From the NCBI GenBank assembly GCA_964036295.1, contig OZ038472.1:2185501-2249500 (forward strand): a stretch of DNA of 64,000 bases. The letters run 5' to 3'. Both the position numbers and the translations under genes were made by a program. Position 1 is the stretch's first letter. Every line of letters starts with the position of its first letter. The notes below the pieces were generated by a model that was given only the letters and a program-made list of their open reading frames with translations, was not told where the DNA came from and did not search any database. Positions 12,736 through 25,194 of the stretch are shown here, one piece after another. The stretch is from Plumapathes pennacea (Eukaryota; Cnidaria; Anthozoa; Antipatharia; Myriopathidae).

Positions 12736-14883
12736 CGAAAAACTCTTGAGTTAAGAAACATTTGGTTACCCTGGTTTTCAGAGCTTCTGTTGATCTTGGT
12801 TGGAGAACTGAGGCCAGTGCTCTGCCTCAGGCCTCTGACTGAGAGCAAGAGGGATCCAGGGAAGTTTTTTGGTATAATGAAGGTTTTGCATGGCACCCAT
12901 GTTGCATGCCAAGAGCTCTGAAATATTTTTGCACAACAAGAGCTTTTTTTCCAGAGGAATTGAATTCTAAATAATTGTTCCTGGCATGCAACATGGCTGC
13001 ACTGCAAAACCTCTGTATTAATATTTTCTCTAATTTAGACATTTGCTTTTCTTGTATTTACTCTAATTTAGGCTTTTGGCACTTGACACTTAAATGGGAA
13101 TACGATCAAAAATTATTTCTGAAAGCGGTGCCTAAATTAGAATAAATACCTCAGCAAAGTTAAATAATGCATATTATTTATCAATTTGACCGAAAAAGTT
13201 GGAGGTGGCGCCCTTTCAACTCTGAAAAAAACCCTTTTTCTTAGTTTTTCTGTCAGATTTTTGCAGACCTATAAAAACTATAAAGTGTTAGAACAACGAG
13301 TTTTGTCGTACCGCATTGTTGCAACTACCTTTTTTATTTTGTCGGAAATAAAATAGCTCTTTCGGAGTTGGCTATTAAACTTGTGTGGTATATACTAAAA
13401 CAATTATTCACCTCAGAGTCGGTGAATAGTGGTGGATATGTACCTCGCCAAAACGGCTCGGCAAATATCCAACGCTATTCACCTCCACTTCGGCGAATAA
13501 TTCTTAACTGCACTTCTGTCAGTCAGTTATTACTGTTGAGGGGCGACCGCTGACATAACATGATCAGACTGCGGGAGGGGGTAACCATCCTTACGTGGGA
13601 ATTTGCTTCCCACGTTATACCAACATTGTTGCCTGCATCAATCTCGTACCCAGACTTTACCAAAGTTGGCCGAAAAACTGCGGAAAACGTACGCGCATGC
13701 GTTGGTTTTGAATTTTGTATGTAGCTTCAATATTGACATGAGGTTGGGCATGAGTTTTGTACTGTGGCTCTGAAGGGCCATTTACAAACCACAATTTTTT
13801 GACCCATATTTATATTAGATATTTTGATCATTTATTGCATGATAAATCAACCACTGGACTGCGATCGTGGGCTCTGAGCCACATTGGTTCAAAAGATGGC
13901 GATAGTAGTGTATTGTACCTTATATTGTACCTGTCATGCCCCCTTTTATCTGCATTAATTCAGCCTTGATCGAAAATTAATTTAATCTTGGACTGGATTA
14001 TTCTGAAATACTTAGCTTCCTGCTTCCTTCTTATCATACATGGAATTAGACTCGGCATTCATCAGTTGAAGAGGATTCTTTTCTCAAAAGGCCTACACCG
14101 AAGAAAAGATTACAGTGAGGCTGAAGAAGTATATTATAGCGGTTGAAAGAGCTTGAGAGGTCTGCTAGCTTAACTGGTTTTCGACAGGATGCACCAGAGT
14201 CCGCCATCTTCTCTTGTTTTGAGCACATGACGATGCACACGATCGTATTCCAGCGGTTGATTTATCGCGCGATAATGGCACTGATACTATGCACGCTATG
14301 ATTGGTTAATTTACCGGTCCATACTTTTCTGTACGGACCGCAAATTGATTTTACGCACGTTCTGATTGGTCAATTTTACCGGTCCATAACTTACATAACT
14401 TACCAGATGCTAAGTCATAAGCAAATGCATCAACACACCTAAACAATAGAAACAAGAAAATATCAAGAGATATCACCTTACTTTCTAATACATGTATGCT
14501 TCTGGTGAAACCTAAAGATCTTACCACACCCCTAATTACATGAACTTTGAGATGCAAAACAACACTGATTGTTTTTGTCAGTCATACCTTGCCGTTGTAT
14601 CAATGTAATAAAATGTCTTCTCATCTCCATGCCATCCCATTAGATATGGTAACCTACAACAGAAAATTTATATTATAAAATTGTTGTAAATATTCCAGAG
14701 AAAATTTAATTCAATTAAAGCAGCTTTGGGCGTTGGCTCTTAGCCATATTACTCCAACATGAGTTTGCTAAATCTTCTTAGCCAGTAAACAAGCTTGGCA
14801 CTTCAGCACTGAAAGCAAGTATTTACATTGGGAGGGAAAGCATAAAATAAATAAAGAACAGATGTAAATGTGAACATGCAGAA
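12736..14883. other. Repeat-rich intergenic region
   Basis: No gene supported. It includes a repeat around 13330-13510 with several copies of a GAATAnTTn/nnTTATTC-type inverted motif. Around 14230-14400 two diverged copies of a motif containing GATTGGT...TTTACCGGTCCATA lie in tandem. These look like remnants of small non-autonomous transposons. Confidence 0.5.
13335..13425 (+). repeat. Dispersed repeat, copy 1
   Basis: The stretch TTTTGTCGGAAATAAAATAG..., followed by GAGTTGGCTATTAAA and ACTAAAACAATTATT, recurs with only small differences at about 48380-48465 in intron 2 of the MICAL-type gene, in the same orientation. Both copies are followed or preceded by gaATAgTattcacctcc-like sequence, suggesting the same MITE-like family. 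Confidence 0.6.
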
Positions 14884-14895
14884 CTTGCTACATGT

Positions 14896-15365
14896 AAGGA
14901 TGGTTGGGATCCTGCTAAGGAAGGTCGGGATCCTGCTAAGGATGGATCCTGCTAAGGAAGGTCGGGATCTCCTAAGAAAGGTCGGGATCCTACTAAGGAA
15001 GGTCGGGATCCCACTAAGGAAGGTCGGGATCCTATTAAGGAAGGTCGGGATCCTGCTAAGGATGGGATCCTGCTAAGGATGGTCGGGATCCTACTAAGGA
15101 AGGTTGGGATCCTACTAAGGAAGGTCGGGATCCTACTAAGGATAGGATCCTGCTAAGGATGGTCGGGATCCTACTAAGGAAGGTCGGGATCCTGCTAAGG
15201 AAGGTCGGGATCCTGCTAAGGATGGGATCCTGCTAAGGAAGGTCGGGATCCTACTAAGGAAGGTCGGGATCCTACTAAGGATGGGATCCTGCTAAGGAAG
15301 GTCGGGATCCTGCTTAGGATGGGATCCTGCTAAGGAAGGTTGGGATCCTACTAAGGAAGGTCAGG
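14896..15365 (+). repeat. 21-bp satellite containing a BamHI site
   Basis: About 20 tandem units of GGTCGGGATCCTGCTAAGGAA or close variants, some shortened to GGATGGGATCCTGCTAA. Nearly all units retain GGATCC. Variants alternate tgCt/taCt at the centre. The array ends abruptly at the start of a second minisatellite. Confidence 0.93.
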
Positions 15366-15485
15366 ATAATGGGGACCAGCAACCTCAGGCTCCTTGGGAG
15401 AATGGGGACCTGAGTAACCTCAGACCCTTGGGGGAATGGGAACCAGCAACTTCAGACCCTTGGGGGAATGGGGACCAACAACTGA
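15361..15485 (+). repeat. Minisatellite, forward arm (GGGGACCAGCAAC units)
   Basis: About four units of roughly 30-33 bp with core AATGGGGACCAGCAACCTCA and GACCCTTGGGGG. The same unit occurs in inverse orientation at 15838-15990, so the two arrays form an inverted pair around a 350-bp spacer. Confidence 0.85.
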
Positions 15486-15837
15486 GCTGGCCCAGTACTA
15501 AACGGCCGCTATGGCAATGAAATCACTCCGACAAGGACGAATTTGTTTTGCAATTTTCACCACGGGTGCAAGGAGGAAAGTGGTAGGTGCAAAAGCTCAG
15601 GAAGAGAAAAACTATGAACTGCAAACTCTAAAAATTTGTAGCTTAACTTTTGCTTCTGCCTCTTAACTTTTTTAAAAAACTCCGCCGGAAGCTGTGTTTC
15701 GCCACACAATTAAAAAATACAAAGGGATTCAGTGGAGTGTACACCCGCGCCAGTTTCCGCGGGCAACCTCGTTCCCAGGGCCATCCGCGGCAGAAGCTCC
15801 CGACCAATGAGTCAATCGACTGTATATTACGCAATAT

Positions 15838-15990
15838 GTGACCCTGTTGCTGGTCCCCATTCTCCCAAGGAGCCTGAGGTTGCTGGTCCCCATTCCCCCA
15901 AAAGTCTCAGGTTGCTGGTCCCCATTCCCCCAAAAGTCTGAGGTTGCTGGTCCCCATTCCCCCAAGGGTCTGAGGTTGCTGGTCCCCAGC
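15838..15990 (-). repeat. Minisatellite, reverse arm
   Basis: About four to five units of the complement of the 15361-15485 repeat (core GTTGCTGGTCCCCATTCCCC). It interrupts the left arm of the large inverted-repeat element: in the right arm the sequences flanking this array are nearly adjacent (about 23510-23545). Confidence 0.8.
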
Positions 15991-16539
15991 AACACGATCT
16001 CGAGGCGAGAATAATGATTATCATAAATTCTTATTTGATCTGGAAATAATGATTATGATTGTTCCCAGGGCAGGTCATGCGATGCTTGTCCCCAGGGCCA
16101 TCTGCTTCATCAAAATGGCCGCCTCTCGTGGCATGCAAGCGTTCTCGAGATTTATCAACCGACGCTGTTGCTGAATGCTACAACCTTATCGAGAGTAGAA
16201 AAGAGGTCCAGGAAAGAATCTCATAACAGATGCGACGATGATGCTAGCGCAACTCCTTCGGGTAAGGCGGCCAAACGACTTCCAAATGCTCGTTTGTAGT
16301 AGTAGGCCACTGCGTCATGTAGGCTGGATATCTCTTGAGAACGCTTGCCTTTCACGTTCGATGTGCGACGAGAGGCGGCCATACATCTTGGTGATGCTGA
16401 TACAAACCTGGCGTGCATGGAATTGCAGGATATGGTTTGTGTAGTTTGAATATTGCTTCTTGTGTACGCTGAGCTGTGAGTGTGTGGTATATACGGCTTG
16501 TTAAAACATTATTTAGAAAATATTTAGCATTACAGTAAA

Positions 16540-16640
16540 CACCCGCTTATAAGAACCTACATTCATACAAGTCAGCCTAAATAGGTTCTTATATATTAGT
16601 GGGAATTAAATCAGGCTGTTTTGGTTCTTAAGTAGGTTCT
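16540..16640 (+). repeat. Nested pogo-like terminal repeat in left arm
   Basis: ACAGTAAACACCCGCTTATA followed by AGAACC, and a second facing AGGTTCTTATATATTAGTGG, resemble the TIRs of pogo/Tigger-like MITEs. The inverse copy is at about 22890-22980. It was probably inserted before the arms became duplicated, or shared by gene conversion. Confidence 0.5.
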
Positions 16641-18386
16641 TATTAAATCAGGGTTGAAACTGTTTGCTACTCTTCAGAATAGTACAAATCCATTACTATG
16701 TAGCATTTACCTGGTTCGTTGTTGGTGAAGGGGTTGAGCTAGCGTAGAACTTTGGTTCGTAGTGCGAGAACGATCTCAACACGCAGAGGTTACTCTTACA
16801 ACTGACTTTATTGCAACATCTCAACTCATATATTGACTCTATTTGGTACCATTACAGACTTATTTCACAATCAGTTGGTGCATATCATTTTACTGAACAG
16901 ATTAATGCTATAATGTGTTCATATTAATTTCTGGGCTATGCTACAACTATAATAATATGATTATATTATAATACCATGCTTGCAGCAAACAATGAGGATT
17001 ATATTTCACTTGAGCCATCATAGTGATATTAATGTGTCCATGAAGCATCTAGTGCCAACACTGGTACATGTAGAGCTACAGTAGTATCATTTGTTGCTGT
17101 AGATTTACTACACAGGTTGAGAAGACCTTGATATTGATCGCAAAAGCCAACCCAATATGCTGCAAGCAACAGAGAAAGGAAACCTTGGCATGTAGAATGA
17201 CATGTGTCAACAAAATAGTCTCACATACATATATTAAATAGAATGATTATTGTATTTGCTAAATAAAGATAACTAAATAAAAATAAACTAAATTATTTAG
17301 TTTATCTTTATTTATTGACAGGGCTTGTCAGTAAAACTTGGCAACTGGCTGGGGGGGGGGGGGGGGGGGGGGGGGGGTGGGGGGTAGAGTTATCCCCTAT
17401 ATTTCCTATAGGGACGTTCTGCTGGATAGTGTATAGTTTTCAGGGTCCTCCAGCTGGCTTAAACATGGTATATGATTTTACATTTTCGTGTCTTAAACAG
17501 GGAACTTAACTCCCACACTCAACTAACTTAAACTCCTGCTTTGGCTTGAACTCTTGCTCTGCGCAACAAGAATTGCGATTACATTAAATGATTTGTAATC
17601 AACCTTTTCACATAATGTTTATCTTGCCATCACTTTGTCTATATGATAGCATTTGACAAGACGTATTTGTTACAAGGAGTTTTGCACCTGATGTGTATTG
17701 CCGCGTAAATGCAGACGGCTATGTTGCCTAAGGAAAATTACGTGGAATAAAGCATTTTGCAATAGTGTCTTGAATATGGTGCAATTTTTGGTTGCCTTGC
17801 AAAATCAGGAAATTTGGACTGATGGCTAATACTTATGGCTACTTGGTGTATAAATGAGAATGACGAACTTATCTGAACCCTGTAAGAATTTCAGGCTTTG
17901 GTGCAAAATAGGACTACTTTATTTGTTTGTACACTGACTCAGTGTGGGAGAAAAAAACTAGATTTGCCTTGTATTCCAAGTGGGTGCTGTCATGCCGATG
18001 CTTTTTGCAAACAGTTTACTGCCTGAACACTGCGTATATTTACCAAAAAAAGGTTGTGGGATCTCTTTGTAGGTCACAAGTGGGAGGATCCAAAAGAACC
18101 AAGATCCAATTGTAAAATCCAAAAGAACAGATGTTCTGAATGGTGAAGCGAGTTCCTACAGCCTACAAGAGTTCCTCTCTGTCCTTGAAGACGATGCCCT
18201 TTGACGACAAGACCAGTGATAGTGGAACGACTTCGTTATTGATCTCTGCTGCTGTGCCCTCTACAGAAAATGAAAGAGAAACTGCCAGTTATAGTGCCTT
18301 TCTGTACACATAGTAATGGAGGGGGGGGGGGAGAGGGGATGGGGGGGGGGGGGTGAACCACTCTGAAAGCTTCGTTGACCCTTTCA

Positions 18387-18569
18387 CAGGTGTGCATAAC
18401 CAATATTGTGGAATGCCTCTGGAGTGCTGTGAAGCGAAAGCTGAAGCGGATGAACGGCACTCGCTACGATCGCATCCCAGAGTACCTTGACGAGTTCATG
18501 TGGAAACGACAATTTAGCCAAGCCGACTGGCTCCTTGCAATCATCCAAGACATCGCCGCGGGCTACTAA
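18387..18569 (+). pseudogene. Merlin/IS1595-type transposase C-terminal remnant
   Basis: An in-frame segment from about 18387 to the stop after residue Y at 18569 encodes CITNIVECLWSAVKRKLKRM, then NGTRYDRIPEYLDEFMWKRQ and a short tail. By family knowledge this matches the end of the DDE_Tnp_IS1595 (ISXO2-like) domain, as in eukaryotic Merlin elements: the glutamate of the DDE triad lies in the TNxxExxW motif and is followed by YLDEFMW. The upstream catalytic part was not found in frame, and the flanks are poly-G tracts. It is therefore treated as a decayed fragment of an element nested in, or once driving, the large inverted-repeat element. Confidence 0.7.
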
Positions 18570-18664
18570 TGGCCTGCCACTCACGGCTCTCTTAAGAGCC
18601 ACCACGTTAATAAAAGTGAATGATTCATTTAGCGCTTCAAATAAACGTTATCCGAAATGAAAAA

Positions 18665-18750
18665 CGCTACCGACCACTTACCGACCACTAAATCTTACCA
18701 GCCACATACCGACCACGTTACTGACCACGTTACCGACCACTTGCCGACTA
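18665..18750 (+). repeat. Short ACCGACCAC minisatellite
   Basis: Six or seven units of roughly 12-14 bp, core TACCGACCACGT, directly after the transposase remnant. Confidence 0.8.
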
Positions 18751-19754
18751 GTTCAACTTGTTCACAATCACCCTGGCTTTTTCCAATAGTTATCAGTCAG
18801 GTAGGCCTGTAGCTTCATTGCCACCTTGCTGTTTCCAGCGGCTGTTTCAATGTTTCATGCCCGTGGAAAATAGCTCTGTCAGCTTCTTGGGAGTACCTTA
18901 TGGTGCAAAGGTTGGAGAATGTTGTCTAATATTACGCGCGTAGCAACCTTCAAATCCGCTTTTTGTCCGCAACAGGAGCCGCAAATATGCTGGAAGGTTC
19001 TGTGGATGTTAAGGTAGATACTTCACTGTGTCAGTAAGAATTGAAGATCCCCACATCCCAAAGCACATTGCTTGACACCTTGCGCAGTTTTGTTATATTT
19101 TTTGCAACCTCGCAAGTGGCATTTGGTTGATATATATTTGAGGGGATAAGTCAGATTTGTTTGCTATAGCCTTGGTTTTAGTGACTTAGTTTTATTGGAT
19201 TCTCACCATCATAAGCTCGGAGGTGGCGCGCTACTTGTTTTGGGCCAATTTCCTTCAATCAGTCGTAAGCCGGTAATCCGGCATCGGTTGCCGGCAATGA
19301 ATTGATAAACTGTACCCATACTCAAAAGTCAAGCCCTTGGAAATCTTGAACCTGATAACTCCAGTACAATTAATGCTTAATAAATGCTCACGAGGAACTC
19401 AAAGGTGTGATCGCTCTTGATGTCTTTAGAGCAAGATTGTTCTTGAAGAATTTTGCGTTTAAAAAGGTCACGCCTTGCTTGACAATATTACACCGACATC
19501 CCCTAGCCACGTATATGTCGCCGGCTGGTCAACCTACTATTTGCAAGAAGTAGTCAAAATAATTCCTTATTTCTTTGGTGATATCAACAGCTTTAAAGCA
19601 ATAAGATTTACAAAAGCTGCAGTTTTCTGACTGATTATTTGTTTATTATAGTAAAGCACATACCCGGTGGCTGTAAACTGTGCCAGAGGGACGGAGAGTA
19701 GGAAACCCCTACACATCCATAAGCATTTCAAATTTAGACTCTAATTCATCATTT

Positions 19755-20075
19755 CAGCGTTTTATGCGATTTTGCCCGTGTTTCGGTCAGTGTAGTATGT
19801 AATAGCAGAAAGTTTCATCTGGTTCAAAGCAAGAAACGTGATTATTTTCTATAACTGCTGCTTCATCGCCTTCTTTTTCATTTTTATGCGCATTTGTCTA
19901 TATTTCCTGCACTGTAGCGTCTAAACTCAACGAGTCTCACCCGGTTCATTGCAAAAAAACGACTATTTCGCATACAACGCTCAAATCCATTTTCTACGCA
20001 CTATGCGGTTCTTTCCGTGTTTTGTACACTGTAGCGTCTGAAGAAAAGGCATTTCATCCCTTTTTCGAGCAAAAA
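19755..20075 (+). repeat. Diverged tandem repeat, about 125-bp unit
   Basis: Three related units are recognised by recurring blocks: ATGCG(a)TTTT..CCGTGTTT, CACTGTAGCGTCT and CATCTGGTTCAAAGCAAGAAACG / CACCCGGTTCATTGCAAAAAAACG. Divergence is high. It lies in the centre of the large inverted-repeat element. No coding role was recognised. Confidence 0.6.
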
Positions 20076-22077
20076 TCGACAAGTTTGCACCGTCAGTCCT
20101 CACCCTACCCCACTGAAAGGAAATACCAACAATTTATGCGACTACATAATCAGGTAGTCACAAACGCTATATTTGCCTGAAGTATATTGTATGAGAAATG
20201 TACATACCGTAAATCGTTTCAGGATTGTCCAAACTCTTCCTAGCACGACTTGAACAAGGGTTAATGATGCCGTCATATTTGGTTTGTGAGGGTGTGGGGG
20301 TTGGGGAAAAATTGTCGTGGCTGTGACCTAGCCGTACTCCAAGAAACGCAAATTTTGATCAACTCCAACATCATTACACTCGAATTTAACAAATATCTCT
20401 GTCGCTTGTCCTTTGACTTTCACCAATGCTGTATTAGCGCATGCATCTTCGGCAAAGCGGTGAAAAACCTGTTTTTGATCGATCTATAAATGAAAAAAAA
20501 AAGGTGAGCCACCATTCCACTCGAATTTAACAAATATATCCGTCGTCCAATTAATATCTCATCCTTTGAAATTATAGTGGCATACACAGCAAACAACTAT
20601 AAAAAAAACTTTTGGTCGAGCTGTGCGACATGTATCACCCTCTAGATACATTTGTAAGCGCATGCCGCGCCCACAATAATTTACACGAAAATTTCGGATT
20701 TGGGGTAGGTAAAGTCATTTGTATCAAAAACGCGGCGCCCATTTTATATATTCTTTCTCCTTTTCAATAAGATCGTTTCTTTCATTTGTTAAACTCACTT
20801 TGATACTAGTTTCATTTTATAACATTTTGTTTCATTTGGGAAATTTACACCCTGCGCAGTGCACTGTGTAGTAATTTTTTTTGCCTCGGAGGTGTGCGAT
20901 CCACGAACACCAAGGAGCTTATACTCTCTAGTAACATGCGCTTAATATCTGTTATCCATTTTTCGATCTTTGACAAACTTTTAATCCGCACTTTGCGCGC
21001 AGCTAGAAACATTTGGGCTTTCTTCGTTTTTCCGACAAATAAAACTAACTAGAAACTAGAAACTGCAGCTTGAAACTTTAGTGGTGCTTTGCGACATTTT
21101 AGTTTACGAGTCTGAATTGAGTAAATATGCTCTTTCCAGCTGTGTGTCATAATTTCATCTTTGTCCAAGTTTTACATAAGCTATCATTACCGCGATAAAG
21201 ATCTGTTACAGTACCTCGGCACTGCATGACTAAACCCTTTCTTTTAAATGGAAATAGAAAAACCCGATTGCGATATTTTCATGCAAGAAAGCAAGTGGCG
21301 ATGGTTTGCAGTTGTCCGCCCACTGTTGACTGATTTCTTCTTTAGAGTAAAACTAAACGCGATTTCCTTGGCTTTCGGTTGGCTGAAAGTGTTTCTTATG
21401 CATAATTGCTTTATTTTGGTTTTCGAAAGTCATCCAGAAATGGCTCAAATCAAACACAACTAATGGAACACAGGATCAGAAACATGAATGTATTTAAAAC
21501 AAAGTCAAAACCAATACAAAATCTTAGCATTTAAGGATAGGATAGAATACTCCTATCACCATATGGAATAAGGTAATCATTCTGTTATGCTGTTCTTTTA
21601 ATTTAAATTCGGTGCCAGCCTTGTATAAACAAATGTGGAAAACTATGAAAACTTAAACCTCAATTTGACCTTTTTGTGAGTCAGGCATAACAGCACCCAC
21701 TTGAAATACAAGGCAAGTCTAGATTTTCCTTTCATACTGAGTCAATGTACAAACAAATAAAGTGCAGTCCTATTTTGCACAAAAGCCTAAAATTCTTACA
21801 GAGTTCAGATAAGTTCTTTCTTCTCATTTCATTTTAATCATGTTTGGAAACAATATTCCTCTTGGCAGTTGTCCCAGTTATTTGACAATGCTGACATTCT
21901 TGAATCCCAGGAACAATGTTTTATTTGTCATTGCCACTCATGTCAACACAGGACTCCAAAGCTTCATCCAAAAGATCTTCAGAAAAGAGAAAAATATGGG
22001 TAATACTTCAATAAAATATAAAAGTAGCACCTGATGTAAACAGCAACATGTAGCTATTTGTGAGCTCATAGGACTAG

Positions 22078-22267
22078 TTTACATGTACAACAAAAACATA
22101 AGCATAAGTGTAAGCATAAGCATAAATGACAAAAAAGTTACAGTGCAACATATTAACATAAAATATTTTCTTACCCAGTTATGCTTATGTCCCACTGTAG
22201 CTCTCCTGTTGTTTATGCTCATGCTTATATGTTTGCGCTTGTGCTTATGCTTATGTCATGTGTAAAT
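22078..22267. mobile_element. Small palindromic MITE (ACATAAGCATAAG termini)
   Basis: The ends AACATAAGCATAAGTGTAAG and CTTGTGCTTATGCTTATGTC are inverse, and the outer TTTACATG/CATGTGTAAA also pair. This piece is absent from the corresponding part of the left arm of the large element, so it inserted after the arms formed or was lost from the left arm. Confidence 0.6.
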
Positions 22268-23577
22268 CAGCCTAAAGAGTTGAAAAGATACCATTTGCCT
22301 GGGGGAGAGGGTACTCAATGGTAAATTGGGTAAGAAACAAAAATATATATGTATTTTACCCTGTCTAATTTGTGATCCTGTTTAAGACTGAACCAAAAAT
22401 TGCACCCTACTTAAGACACTAATGCAAAATGATATATTCCATGTACTTTTCCTTAGGCAACAGATTCGTCTGCATTTACACGGTAATATACATCAGGTAC
22501 AAACTCCTTGTAACAAATTCATCTAGTCAAATGCTGTACTACAGACAAAGTGATGAATGCAAGATCAGCGTCATGTGAAAATGTTGTTTACAAATCATTC
22601 AATGTAATTACAATTCTTGTTGCGCAGGGCAAGAGTTCAAGCTGAAGTAGGAGTTCAAGTTAGTTGACCATGGAAGTTAACCTGTTTAAGACATGGAAAT
22701 GCAAAATCGTATACCTAATTGTTTGAGCCAGCTGGAGGATCCTGAAAACTATACCCTACACATTAATATTACTATGATGGTTCAAGTGAAATATAATCCT
22801 CATTGCTTGCTGCAAACATGGTATTACAATATAATTATATTATTATAGTAAAGGATTTGTACTATTCTGAAGAGTAGCAAAACAGCCTGATTTAATTCCC
22901 ACTAAACACCCGATATATAAGAACCTATTTAGGCTGACTTGTATGAAATGTAGGTTCTTATAAGCGGGTGTTTACTGTAATGCTAAATATTTTCTAAATA
23001 ATGTTAACAAGCCGTAAAATACCACATACTCACAGCTCAGCGTACACAAGAAGCAATATTCAAACTACACAAACCATATCCTGCAATTCCATGCACGCCA
23101 GGTTTGTATCAGCATCACCAAGATGTATGGCCGCCTCTCGTCGCACATCGAACGTGAAAGGAAAGCGTTCTCAAGAGATATCCAGCCTACATGACGCAGT
23201 GGCCTACTGCTACAAACGAGCATTTTGGAAGTCGTTTGGCCGCCTTACCCGAAGGAGTTGCGCTAGCATCATCGTCGCATCTGTTATGAGATTCTTTCCT
23301 GGACCTCTTTTCTACTCTCGATAAGGTTGTAGCATTCAGCAACAGCGTCGGTTGATAAATCTCGAGAACGCTTGCATGCCACGAGAGGCGGCCATTTTGA
23401 TGAAGCAGATGGCCCTGGGGACAAGCATCGCATGACCTGCCCTGGGAACAATCATAATCATTATTTCCAGATCAAATAAGAATTTATGATAATCATTATT
23501 CTCGCCTCGAGATCGTGTTGTCCCCAGGGTCATTGGTCGGGAGCTTCTGCCGCGGATGGCCCTGGGAACGAGGTTGC

Positions 23578-25190
23578 GAGGGAAAAAGCTTGCCTGGGCC
23601 GCGCATGCACAGTGTCGTTGTCGCCTCGTTCTCCTGACGAGACCGAGCAGGGCGGGAACTTTGACGACTTCGCTGAAGGAACGTCCATCTTGGGTGGAAG
23701 AGTGGGAGTTCGCTGTTGCTTCACATGATTTTCAAGGTTCCTCAAGTTCGGAATGATTTCCAGCAGAAAAGAAACTTCCAGTTTCCCAACGCCTCTGCTC
23801 TCCGGACTCCCCTCGGCGGGGACATCCACCTCGCTCGCAACTGAAGCGGCCCAAAGCCTCCGGCTCCATGCCTAAACGAAGCCCCCTTTTACAGGTAATT
23901 TAGTTTTAGGTTCTGTCGTTGTTGTTTGTCGTTTCTCCCCGTAACCTTCTCAGGCCATGTGCGCGTTCAAGTTTCCTTCTCGTGTCACTTATGCAAAACG
24001 CATTTTTCATTTTGATCACACCTCGTGTTAATTTGTTTGGCCTTCGTTTCTCCCTTGTCGCATGTCCCTTCGTTTCACCCTCATGTTATTTCCTGCGTCT
24101 TTAGTTTTTCTATGTACTGGTCTAGCTTATTTCCCCATATATTTTGTTTCCTTTTGCCTTTCGCAATGCTTTTTACATACTTCACTGGCTGTACGCTTCG
24201 TAGCATTAGTTTGCATCATTTCGTTTTTCCCTTCGTACCTCAATCTTTGATAAATATTTTTTCCCAGTTTTCTTGTTTTGTTGTTCTCCCAGTCACATCG
24301 ATTTTTATTTCTTCTGCTGTATTTTCACTTCTCCTTCCGTTGCTGGTATCTTTTACTCTGTTTCGCCTCCCGGTTTTCTATCTTATTCTCATCTATTTCT
24401 TTACCTATTGATTTAGGTATTTATGTTTTGTTGGTCATGCTTTATATTGCCTTACACTCTTGTTCTCACTGTTGTTCTGTTGGTATCCATGTGTCTGTTG
24501 GTTGTGCACCCTATTGGGGCTTTTATGTCTTGTGTCCCTTATCCAGCCTGACACTGGGCAGGCAGTATCCTTGTGATTCACTGCCGTGGAAGTTCTAACT
24601 CCTTGAAATTCAAAATTGTGCGTTTTTTTTTATAATTTTGTGATACAGTGCATGTCTTTTTTCTTTCTTTTTTTTCTGGTGATTGAAACTGTTTTCCAAT
24701 TCAGATGAGCAATTTGGTAAACTTGTTTATGTGTAGGTTCTAAATATACTGTAGCACGATGTGTATAAAATAATAGTTTAAGGTGACCTAATTAGCATCT
24801 TTCTTTTCACTATCAATGTTGTTGTGCTTTATCATAGACAGCAAAAATATATGTAATATAATTCTCCCCTATTATATACTATTTTCTTAAGTACCCATGC
24901 TCAATTTTCGTCCATTACAATATTATTGTTTTACACTGTTTTCTTACCTCATGTTTCCTGTTCTCCCTACTATAATCAGATGTTCTCCTGAGCCATCTGC
25001 TGCAGAGTGTTCCAGGCTGACTTCCTCCAGACTGTTGCGGACAGACTCTTCTGGGCTGACTCCTCCAGACTGTTGTGGACATTCCTCCAGCATGCTGTTC
25101 CAGGCTCTCTTATTATCATCCATTTTTCTCTTTCTAACTATCTGTTCTTCTTCTAAGTCCCCTCAAGTCCCTCGTCCCCTGTATGATCAT
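23578..25190. other. Repeat-derived intergenic sequence, unassigned
   Basis: Pyrimidine-rich on the plus strand. The open frames at 24025-24598 encode Phe/Leu/Ser/Pro-rich, low-complexity peptides and are most likely composition artefacts. About 25000-25100 has three short repeats of a CTCCAGACTGTTG/GGGCTGACTCC kind. No gene supported. Confidence 0.4.
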
Positions 25191-25194
25191 TGTG

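Larger units (their letters stand above)
15763..23577. mobile_element. Large inverted-repeat (fold-back) DNA element, about 7.8 kb
   Basis: The arms are 15763 to about 17995 (left) and about 21686 to 23577 (right), imperfectly inverse. Matches include CCTCGTTCCCAGGGCC with GCGGCAGAAGCTCCCGACCA at the outer ends, CTCGAGGCGAGAATAATGAT, the block around ATGGCCGCCTCTCG, CACCCGCTTATAAGAACCTA and the TTGTTGCGCAGGGC-type block. Each arm holds extra insertions: the minisatellite at 15838-15990 on the left, a small palindromic element at about 22078-22267 on the right. The inner 3.7 kb carries a Merlin/IS1595-like transposase remnant. No target-site duplication was recognised, so the exact ends are uncertain. 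Confidence 0.7.

Noticed and set aside
14896..15365. CRISPR-like direct repeats
   Set aside because: The 21-bp units are contiguous with no unique spacers, and the genome is eukaryotic.
24025..24598. Long plus-strand open frames encoding Phe/Leu/Ser-rich peptides that look like membrane proteins
   Set aside because: Pyrimidine-rich composition alone yields such peptides in several frames at once. There are no splice sites, start context or family motifs.
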